DNA from: Vogesella alkaliphila
Lineage (GTDB): Bacteria; Pseudomonadota; Gammaproteobacteria; Burkholderiales; Chromobacteriaceae
Reading direction: 5' to 3'
DNA length: 64,000 nucleotides
NCBI RefSeq assembly: GCF_014652475.1
Contig: NZ_BMYW01000013.1
Coordinates: 28,273-92,272, forward strand
Shown: one piece after another, positions 8,302 through 17,635 of the stretch
Position numbering within the stretch: position 1 is the first letter of the stretch
Layout: the number at the start of each line of letters is the position of its first letter
Translations under genes and position numbers: made by a program
Notes under the pieces: model-generated
What the model was told of the DNA's origin: nothing
What the model saw: the letters and a program-made list of their open reading frames with translations, nothing else
Database searches by the model: none

Positions 8302-8359
8302 TTGGTGGCGGTACAGGATAGCCGCCACCTTGGTGGAAAAGTGTGGTCGTAACGACTAC

Positions 8360-8974
8360 CTAAATTTCGATCTGCTCTGAAATTTCCAAAGCATCATCGA
8401 CTTCTATCCCGAGATACCGCACAGTGCTTTCTAACTTGGTATGACCAAGCAAAATTTGCACCGCTCGCAGGTTCTTTGTTTTCTTGTAGATCAAAGTTGC
8501 TTTGGTGCGTCGCAACGAGTGAGTACCGTAGATTGATGAGTCCAGCCCAGCGGTTTCGACCCACATGTGCACTATCCGTGCATATTGGCGAGTCGATAAA
8601 TGTGGAGAGTCTTCCAACCGACTAGGGAAGAGATACTGATCACTGCGCAAATGTGCTTTCTCTAGCCAGGCGGCAACGGCCAACCTGGTCGGCTCTGTTA
8701 GCTCAAACTGTACCGGGCGTTGTGTCTTGCGTTGGACGACAATAGCACGGGGCAAAATCTGGTTTCCATTCGTAACGTCGCGCACTCGTAAGCTGACTAA
8801 GTCACAGCCACGTAGTTTGCTGTCGATTGCCAAATTGAACATGGCTAAGTCTCGAACCGCGTGCTTATTCTGGAGGTGGATCCGGATCGCCCAGATGTCT
8901 TTTGGCTTTAGAGGCGGTTTCTGGCCAATCAGCTTGCCTTTGTTCCATGCCTCACGCTTCGGTGTGGTACCCAT
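8360..8974 (-). CDS. Small tyrosine recombinase (integrase catalytic-type)
   Basis: This 204-residue site-specific recombinase is much shorter than XerC/XerD or phage integrases. Catalytic residues are recognisable: Arg in NLAIDSKLRGCDLVSLRV, the H-x-x-R box in YGTHSLRRTKATLIY, His in LLGHTKLES and the tyrosine in TVRYLGIEVDDAL. The N-terminal arm-binding domain of phage integrases is absent. The ATG at 8974 is chosen because AAGGAG lies just upstream; the open frame upstream of it is GC-rich noise. It stands immediately inside repeat A and points outward, as expected for the integrase of a small element that ends at repeat B. Confidence 0.85.
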   Translation of the reverse strand: MGTTPKREAWNKGKLIGQKPPLKPKDIWAIRIHLQNKHAVRDLAMFNLAIDSKLRGCDLVSLRVRDVTNGNQILPRAIVVQRKTQRPVQFELTEPTRLAVAAWLEKAHLRSDQYLFPSRLEDSPHLSTRQYARIVHMWVETAGLDSSIYGTHSLRRTKATLIYKKTKNLRAVQILLGHTKLESTVRYLGIEVDDALEISEQIEI

Positions 8975-9142
8975 GACAGACTCCTTTTCAGTGGAAAGGA
9001 ATCTGATTATTGGTGGCAACGCAGTACAGCGAGGAGGAAGCCGCGGATCGGCCAAAGCAGCCATAGGCCATGTTTCATTGAATTGACAGCTGCTCGTGAG
9101 AAAGCTGCCTTATCTCATTGCCCCCAAGAGAGGACAGACTAG

Positions 9143-10060
9143 TTACCAGTTTGAGTTACCTGGGTTTGGGCTATCAGCATGTTGACTCAGGTAGTTGCGC
9201 AGATGTTCGACAAAATAGGCAACTTTGGCCGATAGATTGAGCCTTTCCGGGTAGACAGCATAGATATCGGCTGGTGGTGTGTCGTAATCTGCTAGAACCT
9301 GCATCAGTCGGCCACTTCTCAAGTACTTGGCTACATCCCATTCTGCTCGCATCAATATGCCGTGCCCTTCCAGCGCCCAGTTGAGGGCAACCTCCCCATC
9401 GTTCGTGCTTAACTTGCCATTCACTTTGATGGTCTCTGTCTGTTTTCCCCGGCTCAAACGCCAGTTGCCATAAGCGGATTCGTTTTGTCTCAACACGATG
9501 CATTGATGCTTTGTTAGATCGTGGGGGTAGCTTGGTAGGCCGTTTGCACGCAGATAGTTTGGAGAAGCAACCAGCAAGCGCCGGTTACCAGCAACCTTTT
9601 TGGCAATCAAGCGTGAGTCCGGGATGTCGCCAAAGCGAATTGACACGTCAATTGCCTCATCCGGCAGACTGACTGGCCGATCCGAAAGAAGCAACTGTAC
9701 CTCGACATCCGAATACTGCTTCGTAAACGCAGAAATGGCTGGGCCAATGTAAGAGCGTCCGAAGCCCAGCGGCGCATTGACCCGTAACAGCCCCTTCGGG
9801 TCGGCTCGGCTACTAGATACTAATCGCTCCATCTCATCTATTTCACTGAGAATGCGTATCGCATTTTGGAAGTAGACCTCACCTTCGCTGGTTAGGCTAA
9901 TCCTGCGGGTCGTCCTGTTCATCAGGCGCACGCCCAGTCGCTCCTCCATTTGAGCCAGGCGGCGGGATACTGCCGGTGGGGTCAGGTTCAATTCCCGTGC
10001 AGTGGCAATAAGACTGCCCTGCTTGACCAGGAGGCAGAAGAAGGCGAGTTCTGAGTTCAT
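9143..10060 (-). CDS. LysR-family regulator of the tartrate cluster
   Basis: This 305-residue LysR-type transcription factor has its HTH around residues 17-60 (GSLIATARELNLTPPAVSRR, LEERLGVRLMNRTTRR-like), followed by a substrate-binding domain. It is divergent from the MFS transporter gene. The 210-base gap 10061-10270 must hold both promoters and its operators; I could not single out a convincing LysR box there. By analogy with TtuA, the LysR regulator of tartrate use in Agrobacterium, it probably activates the downstream operon in response to tartrate or a related acid. That assignment comes from context, not motif. Confidence 0.85.
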   Translation of the reverse strand: MNSELAFFCLLVKQGSLIATARELNLTPPAVSRRLAQMEERLGVRLMNRTTRRISLTSEGEVYFQNAIRILSEIDEMERLVSSSRADPKGLLRVNAPLGFGRSYIGPAISAFTKQYSDVEVQLLLSDRPVSLPDEAIDVSIRFGDIPDSRLIAKKVAGNRRLLVASPNYLRANGLPSYPHDLTKHQCIVLRQNESAYGNWRLSRGKQTETIKVNGKLSTNDGEVALNWALEGHGILMRAEWDVAKYLRSGRLMQVLADYDTPPADIYAVYPERLNLSAKVAYFVEHLRNYLSQHADSPNPGNSNW

Positions 10061-10270
10061 GTTGATTGGTAAGTTTTTTGCAATGATATTTTAACTTTAC
10101 ATCGATTCATCTTCTTTAGAAAAGCTCTATTCTCCATTTCAAGCCACACCTGATTGAGTGCCGCTCGATTCGAGACATCGGATTGACGACTGCAAATCAA
10201 GCCGCACAAGACGGTAGAGAGTTCGTTGCCATTCGCAACGAAGAGTTAACAAAGAAAGAGGAGACATTCC

Positions 10271-11572
10271 ATGGAAATGGATATCGAAAAGCGGACCTTG
10301 CGCCGTATCACCTGGCGCATCGTGCCATTTATCATGCTTTTGTACTTCGTCGCTTACCTCGACCGGGTCAACATCGGCTTCGCCGCATTGACCATGAAAG
10401 AGGATCTTGGCTTCAGCGCCTCGGTCCTAGGTTTCGGCGCTGGCATTTTTTTCTGGGGCTACTTCATGTTTGAAGTCCCCTCCAATATCGTCCTACATAA
10501 ATTCGGAGCCCGGGTTTGGATCGCACGAGTGATGGTGACATGGGGCATCATCTCGGGCTGTATGGCTTTCGTCGAAGGGGCGACCAGCTTCTACATCATG
10601 CGCTTCCTGCTTGGTGCGGCGGAGGCTGGCTTCTTCCCTGGCATTATCCTCTATCTCAGCTACTGGTTCCCGGCCCGGCATCGTGCCAGTGTCACTGCTC
10701 TCTTCATGGCGGCCGCGCCGATCTCGACCGCTCTTGGCTCTCCGATTTCTGCTGCATTGCTGGAGATGGACGGGGTCATGGGTATGCACGGCTGGCAGTG
10801 GATGTTCGTTCTCGAGGCGATTCCGGCGCTGATCCTTGGTGTGGTCGTATTCTTCTACATGACCGATAAGCCTGAACAGGCCAAGTGGTTGAAGGACGAC
10901 GAGCGCGCCTGGCTGGTCAAGGCGATGGCCGAGGAAAATGCCAGCAAAGCTGGCAATGCCAAGCACGGAATTCTGAGTGGCTTGGCCAATCCCCGAGTAC
11001 TGGCATTGGCCCTGATTTACTTCGGTACTTCGGCCGGTCTGTACACCCTCGGTATCTGGGCTCCTCAGATCATTAAGCAGTTGGGCGTGTCGTCGATGAC
11101 TGTTGGCTTCCTGAATGCCATCCCTCCGGTCGTCTCGGTGATTGCCATGGTGTTGTGGTCGCGTCATTCCGACCGCACTGGCGAGCGTACTTGGCACGTC
11201 ATTCTGGCTTGCTTGGCTGCTTCGATCGGTCTTGTGATCGCCGCTGGCGCAAATAGCGTCGTTGGTTTGATTGCCGCCCTGACCATCGTGAATGTTGGTA
11301 TTAGCTGCGCCAAGCCACCGTTGTGGAGTATGCCGACAATGTTCCTGTCCGGTGCCGCTGCAGCAACAGGCATTGCCACCATCAACTCTATTGGCAATCT
11401 CGGCGGTTTTGCCGGTCCGGCAATGATCGGCTGGGTCAAGGACCAAACTGGCAGCTACGCCGGTGGCCTGTACTTCGTCGCCGGTTTGCTTGTGCTCTCT
11501 GCTGTTCTCACTCTAGTACTGGCACGTTCAACTAAGCCTGTGTTGGAAACGGCCAATGCTGCGGCCCGTTGA
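10271..11572 (+). CDS. MFS transporter, anion:cation symporter family (tartrate uptake)
   Basis: This 433-residue inner-membrane carrier has about 12 hydrophobic segments. It belongs to the ACS group of the major facilitator superfamily: YLDRVNIGFAALTMKEDLGF near the N-terminus is the family signature, and DRTGERTWH lies in the second half. ACS members carry organic anions such as tartrate (TtuB), galactonate and phthalate. Gene order makes tartrate, or a close stereoisomer or malate, the likely substrate. The ATG at 10271 follows a GAGGAG site. The dehydratase genes follow after about 50 bases, so it probably heads the catabolic operon. Confidence 0.85.
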   Translation: MEMDIEKRTLRRITWRIVPFIMLLYFVAYLDRVNIGFAALTMKEDLGFSASVLGFGAGIFFWGYFMFEVPSNIVLHKFGARVWIARVMVTWGIISGCMAFVEGATSFYIMRFLLGAAEAGFFPGIILYLSYWFPARHRASVTALFMAAAPISTALGSPISAALLEMDGVMGMHGWQWMFVLEAIPALILGVVVFFYMTDKPEQAKWLKDDERAWLVKAMAEENASKAGNAKHGILSGLANPRVLALALIYFGTSAGLYTLGIWAPQIIKQLGVSSMTVGFLNAIPPVVSVIAMVLWSRHSDRTGERTWHVILACLAASIGLVIAAGANSVVGLIAALTIVNVGISCAKPPLWSMPTMFLSGAAAATGIATINSIGNLGGFAGPAMIGWVKDQTGSYAGGLYFVAGLLVLSAVLTLVLARSTKPVLETANAAAR

Positions 11573-11621
11573 TCAGGCTACCCCCAACCCACCACCAAAT
11601 GTATTAGTGAAGGAGTACCCA

Positions 11622-12521
11622 ATGGACAAAGAATTTGCAGTCCAGTCCCTGACGGACGTAATGGCTAAGTTCACCGCCTACATCGGTAAGCGCTTGCCCA
11701 AAGACGTTAAGGCCAAACTAGCCGACCTGCGTACGATGGAAACCAACCCTTTGGCCAAGTCAATTTATGACTCAATGGCTGGCAATCAGGAAGCAGCGGA
11801 CAAATTGAACCGCCCAAGCTGTCAGGACACCGGCGTTATTCAATACTTCGTCGAAGCCGGCGCAAACTTTCCGCTCCTCGGCGAGCTGGAGGAAATCCTA
11901 AAGGAAGCGACTGCTGAAGCCACCCGTATCGGACCATTGCGTCATAACGCAGTCGAAACCTTCGATGAAAAGAACACTGGTACTAATACTGGAACCAATA
12001 TCCCATGGTTGGACTGGCGCATTGTTCCGGAGAAGGATAGTTGCACCATCGATGTGTACATGGCAGGTGGCGGTTGCACTTTGCCAGGGGCAGCCAAAGT
12101 GCTGATGCCGGGTCAAGGCTACGAGGGAGTTGCAGAGTTTGTCATGGACGTCATCACTGAACGTGGTGTCAATGCATGCCCACCACTTTTGGTTGGTGTC
12201 GGGGTCTCTACCTCGGTAGAGACCGCAGCTCGCCTATCCAAGTTAGCGATCATGCGTCCGGTCGATTCCAAGAGCTCCAACCCTCGTGCTGCCTTGATGG
12301 AAGAGCTATTGGAGCAGGGCCTCAATGAGGTTGGCATCGGGCCACAGGGCCTAACTGGTAATAACAGCGTGATGGGTGTGAATATCGAGTCATCTGCTCG
12401 TCACCCTTCCACTATCGGTGTAGCCGTAAATACCGGTTGCTGGGCACACCGTCGCGGCAAGATCCGTATTAATGCCGATATGTCTTACGAAATTCTTTCC
12501 CACGAAGGAGTGGTACTGTGA
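11622..12521 (+). CDS. ttdA: L(+)-tartrate dehydratase alpha subunit / class I fumarase alpha
   Basis: This 299-residue iron-sulfur hydro-lyase subunit matches TtdA in length. The three cysteines that ligate the 4Fe-4S cluster in class I fumarases are present: Cys67 in RPSCQDTGV, Cys186 in [10 protein letters not shown] and Cys273 in GCWAHRRG. With the beta subunit it would convert tartrate to oxaloacetate, or fumarate/malate if it is a fumarase; the two cannot be told apart by motif alone. Partner genes for tartrate dehydrogenase and an ACS carrier favour tartrate. The ATG at 11622 is preferred over an upstream in-frame start because of AAGGAG at 11610-11615. Confidence 0.85.
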   Translation: MDKEFAVQSLTDVMAKFTAYIGKRLPKDVKAKLADLRTMETNPLAKSIYDSMAGNQEAADKLNRPSCQDTGVIQYFVEAGANFPLLGELEEILKEATAEATRIGPLRHNAVETFDEKNTGTNTGTNIPWLDWRIVPEKDSCTIDVYMAGGGCTLPGAAKVLMPGQGYEGVAEFVMDVITERGVNACPPLLVGVGVSTSVETAARLSKLAIMRPVDSKSSNPRAALMEELLEQGLNEVGIGPQGLTGNNSVMGVNIESSARHPSTIGVAVNTGCWAHRRGKIRINADMSYEILSHEGVVL

Positions 12522-13126
12522 AAAAAATTCTGACTACACCCATCAAGGACGAAGATCTTGCAAGCCTTAATGTCGGTGACGTTGTTTATTTGACCGGGCG
12601 TCTAGTGACCTGCCGTGACGTGGCGCATCGCCGCCTGATCGAACAGGGGCGTGAATTGCCAGTCAATCTCGAAGGCGGTGCTATTTTTCACGCCGGCCCG
12701 ATCGTTCGTAAAAAGGATGATGGTAACTTCGAAATGGTCTCTATTGGCCCAACGACCAGTATGCGTATGGAAAAGTTTGAGCGTGAATTTATCAAACAAA
12801 CCGGCGTCAAACTAATTGTTGGTAAGGGGGGCATGGGGCCGGAAACGGCAGCAGGGTGCCAGGAGCACATTGCAGTTCACGCCATTTTTCCGGGCGGGTG
12901 TGCTGTACTTGCCGCGACTCAAGTTGAGGAAATTGAGGGCGCTGAATGGCAAGATCTTGGTATGCCAGAGACTCTCTGGATAAACCGTGTTAAGGAGTTT
13001 GGACCGCTTATTATTTCAATTGACATTAAAGGAAATAATCTGATCCAGCAGAATAAAACTTCGTTCAATGAAAAGAAAAAACCAATTCTTGATCGGATTT
13101 GCAAAGAGTTGAGTTTTATTAAGTAG
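12518..13126 (+). CDS. ttdB: L(+)-tartrate dehydratase beta subunit / class I fumarase beta
   Basis: This 202-residue partner of the preceding subunit matches TtdB. Family blocks include [48 protein letters not shown] and VGKGGMG, which form the C-terminal domain of class I fumarases. It starts with GTG overlapping the alpha stop by four bases, with GGAG upstream inside the alpha gene. The two chains should therefore be made in balance. Base composition drops toward its 3' end (many A and T), continuing into the chemoreceptor gene. Confidence 0.88.
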   Translation: MKKILTTPIKDEDLASLNVGDVVYLTGRLVTCRDVAHRRLIEQGRELPVNLEGGAIFHAGPIVRKKDDGNFEMVSIGPTTSMRMEKFEREFIKQTGVKLIVGKGGMGPETAAGCQEHIAVHAIFPGGCAVLAATQVEEIEGAEWQDLGMPETLWINRVKEFGPLIISIDIKGNNLIQQNKTSFNEKKKPILDRICKELSFIK

Positions 13127-13150
13127 TTGATATTTTTAGTGCTGTAATGA

Positions 13151-13193
13151 ATGTGCGGCGTGGAGGGTGATTTGCCCACGCGCCGCATTTTCA
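13151..13193 (+). terminator. Imperfect hairpin terminator after ttdB
   Basis: ATGTGCGGCGTGG and CCCACGCGCCGCAT form a bulged stem followed by TTTTCATT, 25 bases after the ttdB stop. The remaining 200 bases before the chemoreceptor are AT-rich and probably carry its promoter. Confidence 0.55.
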
Positions 13194-13399
13194 TTGTTAT
13201 TCGAAATGAGTGGTGTGTTATTGTGGTGCCAAAATTATTCCAATGTAAAGATTGAACTGCATAAACACCAATATCATGAAGCGGTGCTACTTCGAATGTG
13301 GCAGCAAGCAATTGAGCTGATTTTGCTTTCTCTGTTGCACATAGTTTATTTAAGAGCAAACCAGATAATTATTGCCATAACAATATTGAGAGATACTGG

Positions 13400-15028
13400 A
13401 TGATCTTTAATTTAAATATGACCGTGGGTCAGCGTCTGAGCGCAGGATTTGCCACAGTGCTTAGCCTCTTCGTAACAATCACAGCCATGGGAATATGGTG
13501 TTTGCATGATGTAGCTCTTGCCACCCAAGAGATGATGCGTCGACCGATAGTCAAAGAACGTCTAGTAAGTGACTGGTATACAAATGTTAACGCTGGCGTT
13601 CGTCGAAGTACTGCGATAGCTGTTAGCAAGGATGAAAATCTTGCTCAGTTTTTCGCTGAAGATCAAAAAAAATCTACCCAACAGAATAATTATCTGCAAA
13701 AGCAGATAGAAGATTTGTTGTCTTCTCCTAGTGAGAAAGCTTTATTTGCAGAAATTGGGGACAAAAGGCAACGCTTTCTGCAGGCTAGAGATCGTATGAC
13801 CAATGCGAAGAAGGAAGGGCAGAGCGATCTTGCAGAGCAACTATTTCAAGACCAGTTTCTTCCTGCTTCAAGGATCTATCTCGAGAAGATACAGGTATTT
13901 CTCAAAATGCAGAGAGATGAACTCGATCACCATGCTCGTTATGTCGATGAGACATATCGTGAGAGTCGAACTTGGATGCTGTCCCTTGGTTTTGGCGCTG
14001 TGTTACTAGGAGTTATTATTGCTTGGGTAATTGCCAGGAGCATCACACGCCCTCTGAAGAAGGCCATTGATGTTGCTAATCTGGTTGCTGCCGGAGACCT
14101 GAGAGTTAAGGTTAATACAAGTGCTTCCGATGAAACAGGTAACTTACTGCGGGCATTAGCCGACATGTCTGATTGTCTTGCCAAAGCAGTAAAGAGGGTG
14201 CGATGCCACGCAGAAGAGGCCGCTATTATGACCTCTCAGATTGCTAGTGCATCAAAACAAATTGCGCTACGTTCGCAAACACAAAGTACAGCTGCTGCAT
14301 CAACTGCTGTTGCTGTGGAGAAAATATCTACTGGAATTATATCTATTAGCCAAAACGCTAACGAATTACAGAAGTTGACACAAGTAGGACTTGTTCAGGT
14401 TCAGGAAGGTAATCAGGCTATGAACTTGATAGTTGACGAAGTTAGAAATACCGAGCAGGCAGTTGAGGATATTTCCACTTCAGTTCATGAATTTGTAGCA
14501 AGTGTACGCTCCATTACAGATATGACTGAGCAGGTTAAATCAATAGCCGAACAAACAAACTTGTTGGCACTAAATGCTGCTATTGAAGCAGCACGGGCCG
14601 GTGAGGCTGGTCGTGGTTTTGCTGTAGTTGCCGATGAAGTAAGAAAACTAGCGGAGGAATCTGCTAAGTCAGCAGGTCACATTGATGAAGTAACCGCCAC
14701 CCTCAATCGTCAATCAATAAAAGTAGAAAGCTTTCTGGATAGTGGGCAGAAATCACTCAATGCTAGTCGAAAATATTTAGAATCAATGATCCTCGTACTT
14801 TCTGCATCTGGTGCCTCCGTTGAAAAAACTAGTAGTGGGGCCATGCTAATGGCAGATTCAGTACAGGGGCAGGCGGCGGCTAGTAAAGACATTGCATTAA
14901 ATGTTGAAAAAATAGCCAAGATGGCTAGCGAAAACCACCTTGCAATTAGATCAAGTGATGATTTAGTAGAAAAGGTAAAGGTTATATCTAGCGGTCTTCA
15001 TGAATCTGTGGCAATTTTTAAAATTTAA
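13400..15028 (+). CDS. Methyl-accepting chemotaxis protein
   Basis: This is a 542-residue transmembrane chemoreceptor. TM1 spans about residues 10-32 and is followed by a periplasmic four-helix-type sensor to about 190, TM2 at 192-212, a HAMP domain to about 265 and the cytoplasmic signalling domain. The hairpin tip [19 protein letters not shown] lies near residue 385. There is no C-terminal CheR-binding pentapeptide. It sits inside the tartrate gene set, between the dehydratase and the FAH enzyme, so it plausibly senses tartrate or a product. GC content is clearly lower than the chromosome on either side, in line with horizontal acquisition. Confidence 0.9.
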   Translation: MIFNLNMTVGQRLSAGFATVLSLFVTITAMGIWCLHDVALATQEMMRRPIVKERLVSDWYTNVNAGVRRSTAIAVSKDENLAQFFAEDQKKSTQQNNYLQKQIEDLLSSPSEKALFAEIGDKRQRFLQARDRMTNAKKEGQSDLAEQLFQDQFLPASRIYLEKIQVFLKMQRDELDHHARYVDETYRESRTWMLSLGFGAVLLGVIIAWVIARSITRPLKKAIDVANLVAAGDLRVKVNTSASDETGNLLRALADMSDCLAKAVKRVRCHAEEAAIMTSQIASASKQIALRSQTQSTAAASTAVAVEKISTGIISISQNANELQKLTQVGLVQVQEGNQAMNLIVDEVRNTEQAVEDISTSVHEFVASVRSITDMTEQVKSIAEQTNLLALNAAIEAARAGEAGRGFAVVADEVRKLAEESAKSAGHIDEVTATLNRQSIKVESFLDSGQKSLNASRKYLESMILVLSASGASVEKTSSGAMLMADSVQGQAAASKDIALNVEKIAKMASENHLAIRSSDDLVEKVKVISSGLHESVAIFKI

Positions 15029-15149
15029 AATTAATCAACGTTGGTTTTGTTGTGTTTTTTATCAAAACTGGTCACATATTTTGTGAAGACTGTCATTTTA
15101 GTTTTGTAAGAATAATTATAAACAACATTATATACTTGGAGGTTTTGAA

Positions 15150-16010
15150 GTGAAGCTGATAAATTTTATTTCTCTTGCTGAAAGAAGGAAAAGCTATGGG
15201 CTTGTTACCGAGAAAGGCATTGTCGACATAGGCTGTCGCCTCGCTTATCAGTATGCTGATCTCAAGGCTGTCCTTGCAGCTGAGGCGGTGTCATCCCTGC
15301 AGGTGTTCTGTGATTATCCCGCAGACTACCAATCTAACGAAGTTTGTTTCCTTCCTGTCATTGATAATCCAAACAAGATTTTTGGTGTGGGAATGAATTA
15401 CCAAGAAAAACGCCAGGAGTTTGATGCTTCAAGCCCCGCGCCAACTTTGTTTGTCCGATTTCCTGATTCACAAACAGGTCATGGCGATTTCGTACTTAAG
15501 CCAGAAGAATCAAATGAACTGGATTACGAAGGTGAGCTGGCAATTGTCATTGGCAAAGCCGGTAGAAACATTAATCAGAAAGAGGCGATGTCCTATGTGG
15601 CCGGGTACAGCTGCTATATGGATGGCAGTGTACGAGACTGGCAGCATAGCTGGTTTACTGCGGGCAAGAACTGGCCCAAAACTGGCGCGTTTGGCCCCTG
15701 GTTGGTAACGAGCGATGAACTGCCTGACCCTCATGATTTGGCAATCGAAACGTACCTGAATGGCTGCAAGGTTCAGGATGCCAGGACCAGCGGCATGATC
15801 CATAAAATACCAGCGCTGATTGAATACATCAGCACCTTCAGTGCGTTGTCCGCCGGTGACGTCATCCTGACCGGCTCGCCCGGTGGTGTCGGTAAGAAGC
15901 GCACCCCACCGCTGTTCTTGCAAGACGGGGACACCGTCGAGGTGTATGTTGAAGGAATCGGAACGCTTCGAAATGCTGTCAGAAGCGCGGAGACTTACGC
16001 CAATCGATAA
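15150..16010 (+). CDS. Fumarylacetoacetate hydrolase family enzyme
   Basis: This 286-residue FAH-superfamily protein has the core metal-binding pattern: GVGMNYQEK for substrate contact, DYEGELAIVIGKAG with the acidic ligands, and LTGSPGGVGKKRTPP near the C-terminus. Family members cleave C-C bonds or decarboxylate beta-keto acids; FAHD1-type members decarboxylate oxaloacetate. In this cluster tartrate dehydratase or dehydrogenase would make oxaloacetate, so an oxaloacetate decarboxylase role is an attractive inference. The GTG at 15150 has GGAGG eight bases upstream. A 120-base AT-rich gap separates it from the chemoreceptor. Confidence 0.75.
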   Translation: MKLINFISLAERRKSYGLVTEKGIVDIGCRLAYQYADLKAVLAAEAVSSLQVFCDYPADYQSNEVCFLPVIDNPNKIFGVGMNYQEKRQEFDASSPAPTLFVRFPDSQTGHGDFVLKPEESNELDYEGELAIVIGKAGRNINQKEAMSYVAGYSCYMDGSVRDWQHSWFTAGKNWPKTGAFGPWLVTSDELPDPHDLAIETYLNGCKVQDARTSGMIHKIPALIEYISTFSALSAGDVILTGSPGGVGKKRTPPLFLQDGDTVEVYVEGIGTLRNAVRSAETYANR

Positions 16011-16052
16011 GACCAGCCCCAATCGCTGCTCTGCAGCGTTTACCTGGAGACA

Positions 16053-17129
16053 ATGATGAAATCTCACAGAATTGCCGTCATCCCTGGCGATGGCATTGGG
16101 AAAGAAGTGATACCAGAAGGGCTGCGCGTGCTCGATGCTGTGGCCAGCAAATTCGGCATCGCGTTCCAATGGGACGAGTTCGACTGGAGCTGCGACTACT
16201 ATCTCAAACACGGCGTGATGATGCCCGAGGATTGGAAGGTGCAGATAGGCACGCATGACGCCATCTACTTCGGTGCCGTCGGCTGGCCGGCTCTGGTGCA
16301 TGATCACATCTCGCTGTGGGGGTTGTTGGTAAAGTTCCGGCGTGAATTCGACCAGTATGTGAGCCTGCGCCCGGTGCGACTGATGCCGGGTATCCCGTCA
16401 CCGTTGGCCAACCGCCAGGTCGGCGACATCGACTTCTACGTGGTGCGCGAAAACACCGAAGGCGAGTATTCCAGTCTGGGTGGCAAGATGTTCACCGGCA
16501 CCGAGCGTGAGTTCGTGGTGCAGGAGAGCGTGTTTACACGGCAGGGTACCGACCGCATCATGAAGTTCGCTTTTGAGCTGGCGCAGCAACGGCCGAAGAA
16601 GCATGTGACCTCCGCCACCAAGTCGAACGGCATCTCGATTTCAATGCCGTACTGGGACGAGCGGTTTACCGCAATGGCAGCCAACTATCCGGACATCCGC
16701 ACAGATAAATACCACATCGACATCCTGACAGCCCACTTTGTGCAGCACCCCGACTGGTTTGATGTGGTGGTGGCGTCCAACCTGTTCGGTGACATTCTGT
16801 CCGATCTTGGTCCAGCTTGCACTGGCACGATCGGTATCGCTCCATCCGCGAACCTGAATCCGGAGCGGCGCTTCCCGTCGCTGTTCGAGCCGGTCCACGG
16901 CTCCGCACCGGATATTGCCGGCAAGGGCATCGCCAATCCAGTCGGCCAGATCTGGGCCGGTTCGATGATGCTTGAGCATCTGGGCTATCCGGAGGCTGCT
17001 GCTGTGGTGATGAGCGCGATCGAAACGGTATTGGCAGAAGGGCCACGCACGCCGGACATGGGTGGCAATGCGACCACTGTCGATGTGGGCAAGGCTGTGG
17101 TGTCAGTAATTAGTTCGGTTAGCCTATGA
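16053..17129 (+). CDS. ttuC: Tartrate dehydrogenase / D-malate dehydrogenase (decarboxylating)
   Basis: This 358-residue enzyme of the isopropylmalate/isocitrate dehydrogenase fold matches the TtuC/DmlA branch: RIAVIPGDGIGKEVIPEG at the start, VVRENTEGEYSSLGG near residue 130, NLFGDILSDLGPACTG near 247 with the metal-binding aspartates, and EPVHGSAPDIAGKG near 277. Known members oxidise L(+)- or meso-tartrate and D-malate with NAD and can decarboxylate to glycerate or pyruvate. It probably forms the second catabolic arm beside the dehydratase. Two adjacent ATG codons could start it; GGAG upstream fits either. Confidence 0.9.
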   Translation: MMKSHRIAVIPGDGIGKEVIPEGLRVLDAVASKFGIAFQWDEFDWSCDYYLKHGVMMPEDWKVQIGTHDAIYFGAVGWPALVHDHISLWGLLVKFRREFDQYVSLRPVRLMPGIPSPLANRQVGDIDFYVVRENTEGEYSSLGGKMFTGTEREFVVQESVFTRQGTDRIMKFAFELAQQRPKKHVTSATKSNGISISMPYWDERFTAMAANYPDIRTDKYHIDILTAHFVQHPDWFDVVVASNLFGDILSDLGPACTGTIGIAPSANLNPERRFPSLFEPVHGSAPDIAGKGIANPVGQIWAGSMMLEHLGYPEAAAVVMSAIETVLAEGPRTPDMGGNATTVDVGKAVVSVISSVSL

Positions 17130-17172
17130 GTGAAGAGAGTCACAATTAGACAGTTCTTGGTCTGATAGGCTT

Positions 17173-17275
17173 TCCTGAGTCGCTTCGGGTCTACTAGATA
17201 CTTAAATGGCTGCTTCATGTTGTGAAAGCAGTCATTTTTTATTCATGGCATGAATGACTGCTCTGGCCGACAAGC
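17173..17275. repeat. Right direct repeat (B) with hairpin; candidate recombination site
   Basis: This is a diverged copy of 8201-8301 in the same orientation, starting 44 bases after ttuC. ATGGCTGCTTCA (17205-17216) pairs with TGAAAGCAGTCAT (17222-17234), so the hairpin is kept although the stem bases differ from repeat A. T:A in A corresponds to C:G in B. It may also end the ttuC transcript because a run of six T follows. Confidence 0.6.
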
Positions 17276-17331
17276 AGCCCCATCGATCCTTGCTCTTGCG
17301 CACCGTCAAAACCAGCAATCTCAAACGAAAT

Positions 17332-17352
17332 GAGGCCCTCGCGGGCCTCTTT
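17332..17352 (+). terminator. Hairpin terminator
   Basis: GAGGCCC-TCGC-GGGCCTC is followed by TTTG, in the gene-free stretch between the tartrate island and glmS. The 506-base gap 17130-17635 holds repeat B, two terminators and two sets of short direct repeats, and no gene that I can support. Confidence 0.65.
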
Positions 17353-17390
17353 GTTTAGTACTACTGGCAAAAATTGATCATGCCATCGTC

Positions 17391-17421
17391 GTGACAGACT
17401 TCATTACCTCGTGACAGACTT
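17391..17421. repeat. Two direct copies of GTGACAGACTT, 20 bases apart
   Basis: The copies start at 17391 and 17411, between the two terminators. The 20-base spacing equals the period of the tandem repeat 130 bases further on. Function unknown. Confidence 0.6.
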
Positions 17422-17450
17422 TGTTCTCTTAGATCACCAGTCGTATAAGA

Positions 17451-17482
17451 AAAGAGGCCCTTCCGGGCCTCTTTTTTTTGAT
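17451..17482. terminator. Strong bidirectional hairpin terminator
   Basis: AAAGAGGCCC-TTCC-GGGCCTCTTT continues into eight T in all on the plus strand, with A runs on the other side. It shares its stem sequence with the hairpin at 17332. Confidence 0.75.
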
Positions 17483-17547
17483 CTACCAGCAACAAGCTGG
17501 CAATGCCGATGCAATGAAAAACGTAATTTTTTCAATCATCAAACGGT

Positions 17548-17607
17548 AAAGTACTTTATTTATTGAGAAAGAACTTTATTTGATAATAAAGAACTTTATT
17601 TTATCAA
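17548..17607. repeat. Three tandem 20-bp AT-rich units
   Basis: Three consecutive 20-base units begin AAAGTACTTTATTT, AAAGAACTTTATTT and AAAGAACTTTATTT, at 17548, 17568 and 17588. They lie just beyond the glmS stop, at the edge of the acquired region. They look like protein-binding iterons (about two helical turns per unit) or the relic of an element end. Confidence 0.7.
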
Positions 17608-17635
17608 AACAGTAGTCATGTAAATTTAAGCATTT

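Noticed and set aside
8080..8328. Minus-strand open frame of 82 codons across repeat A
   Set aside because: It overlaps the HTH gene and the hairpin, has no good start signal and no recognisable protein.
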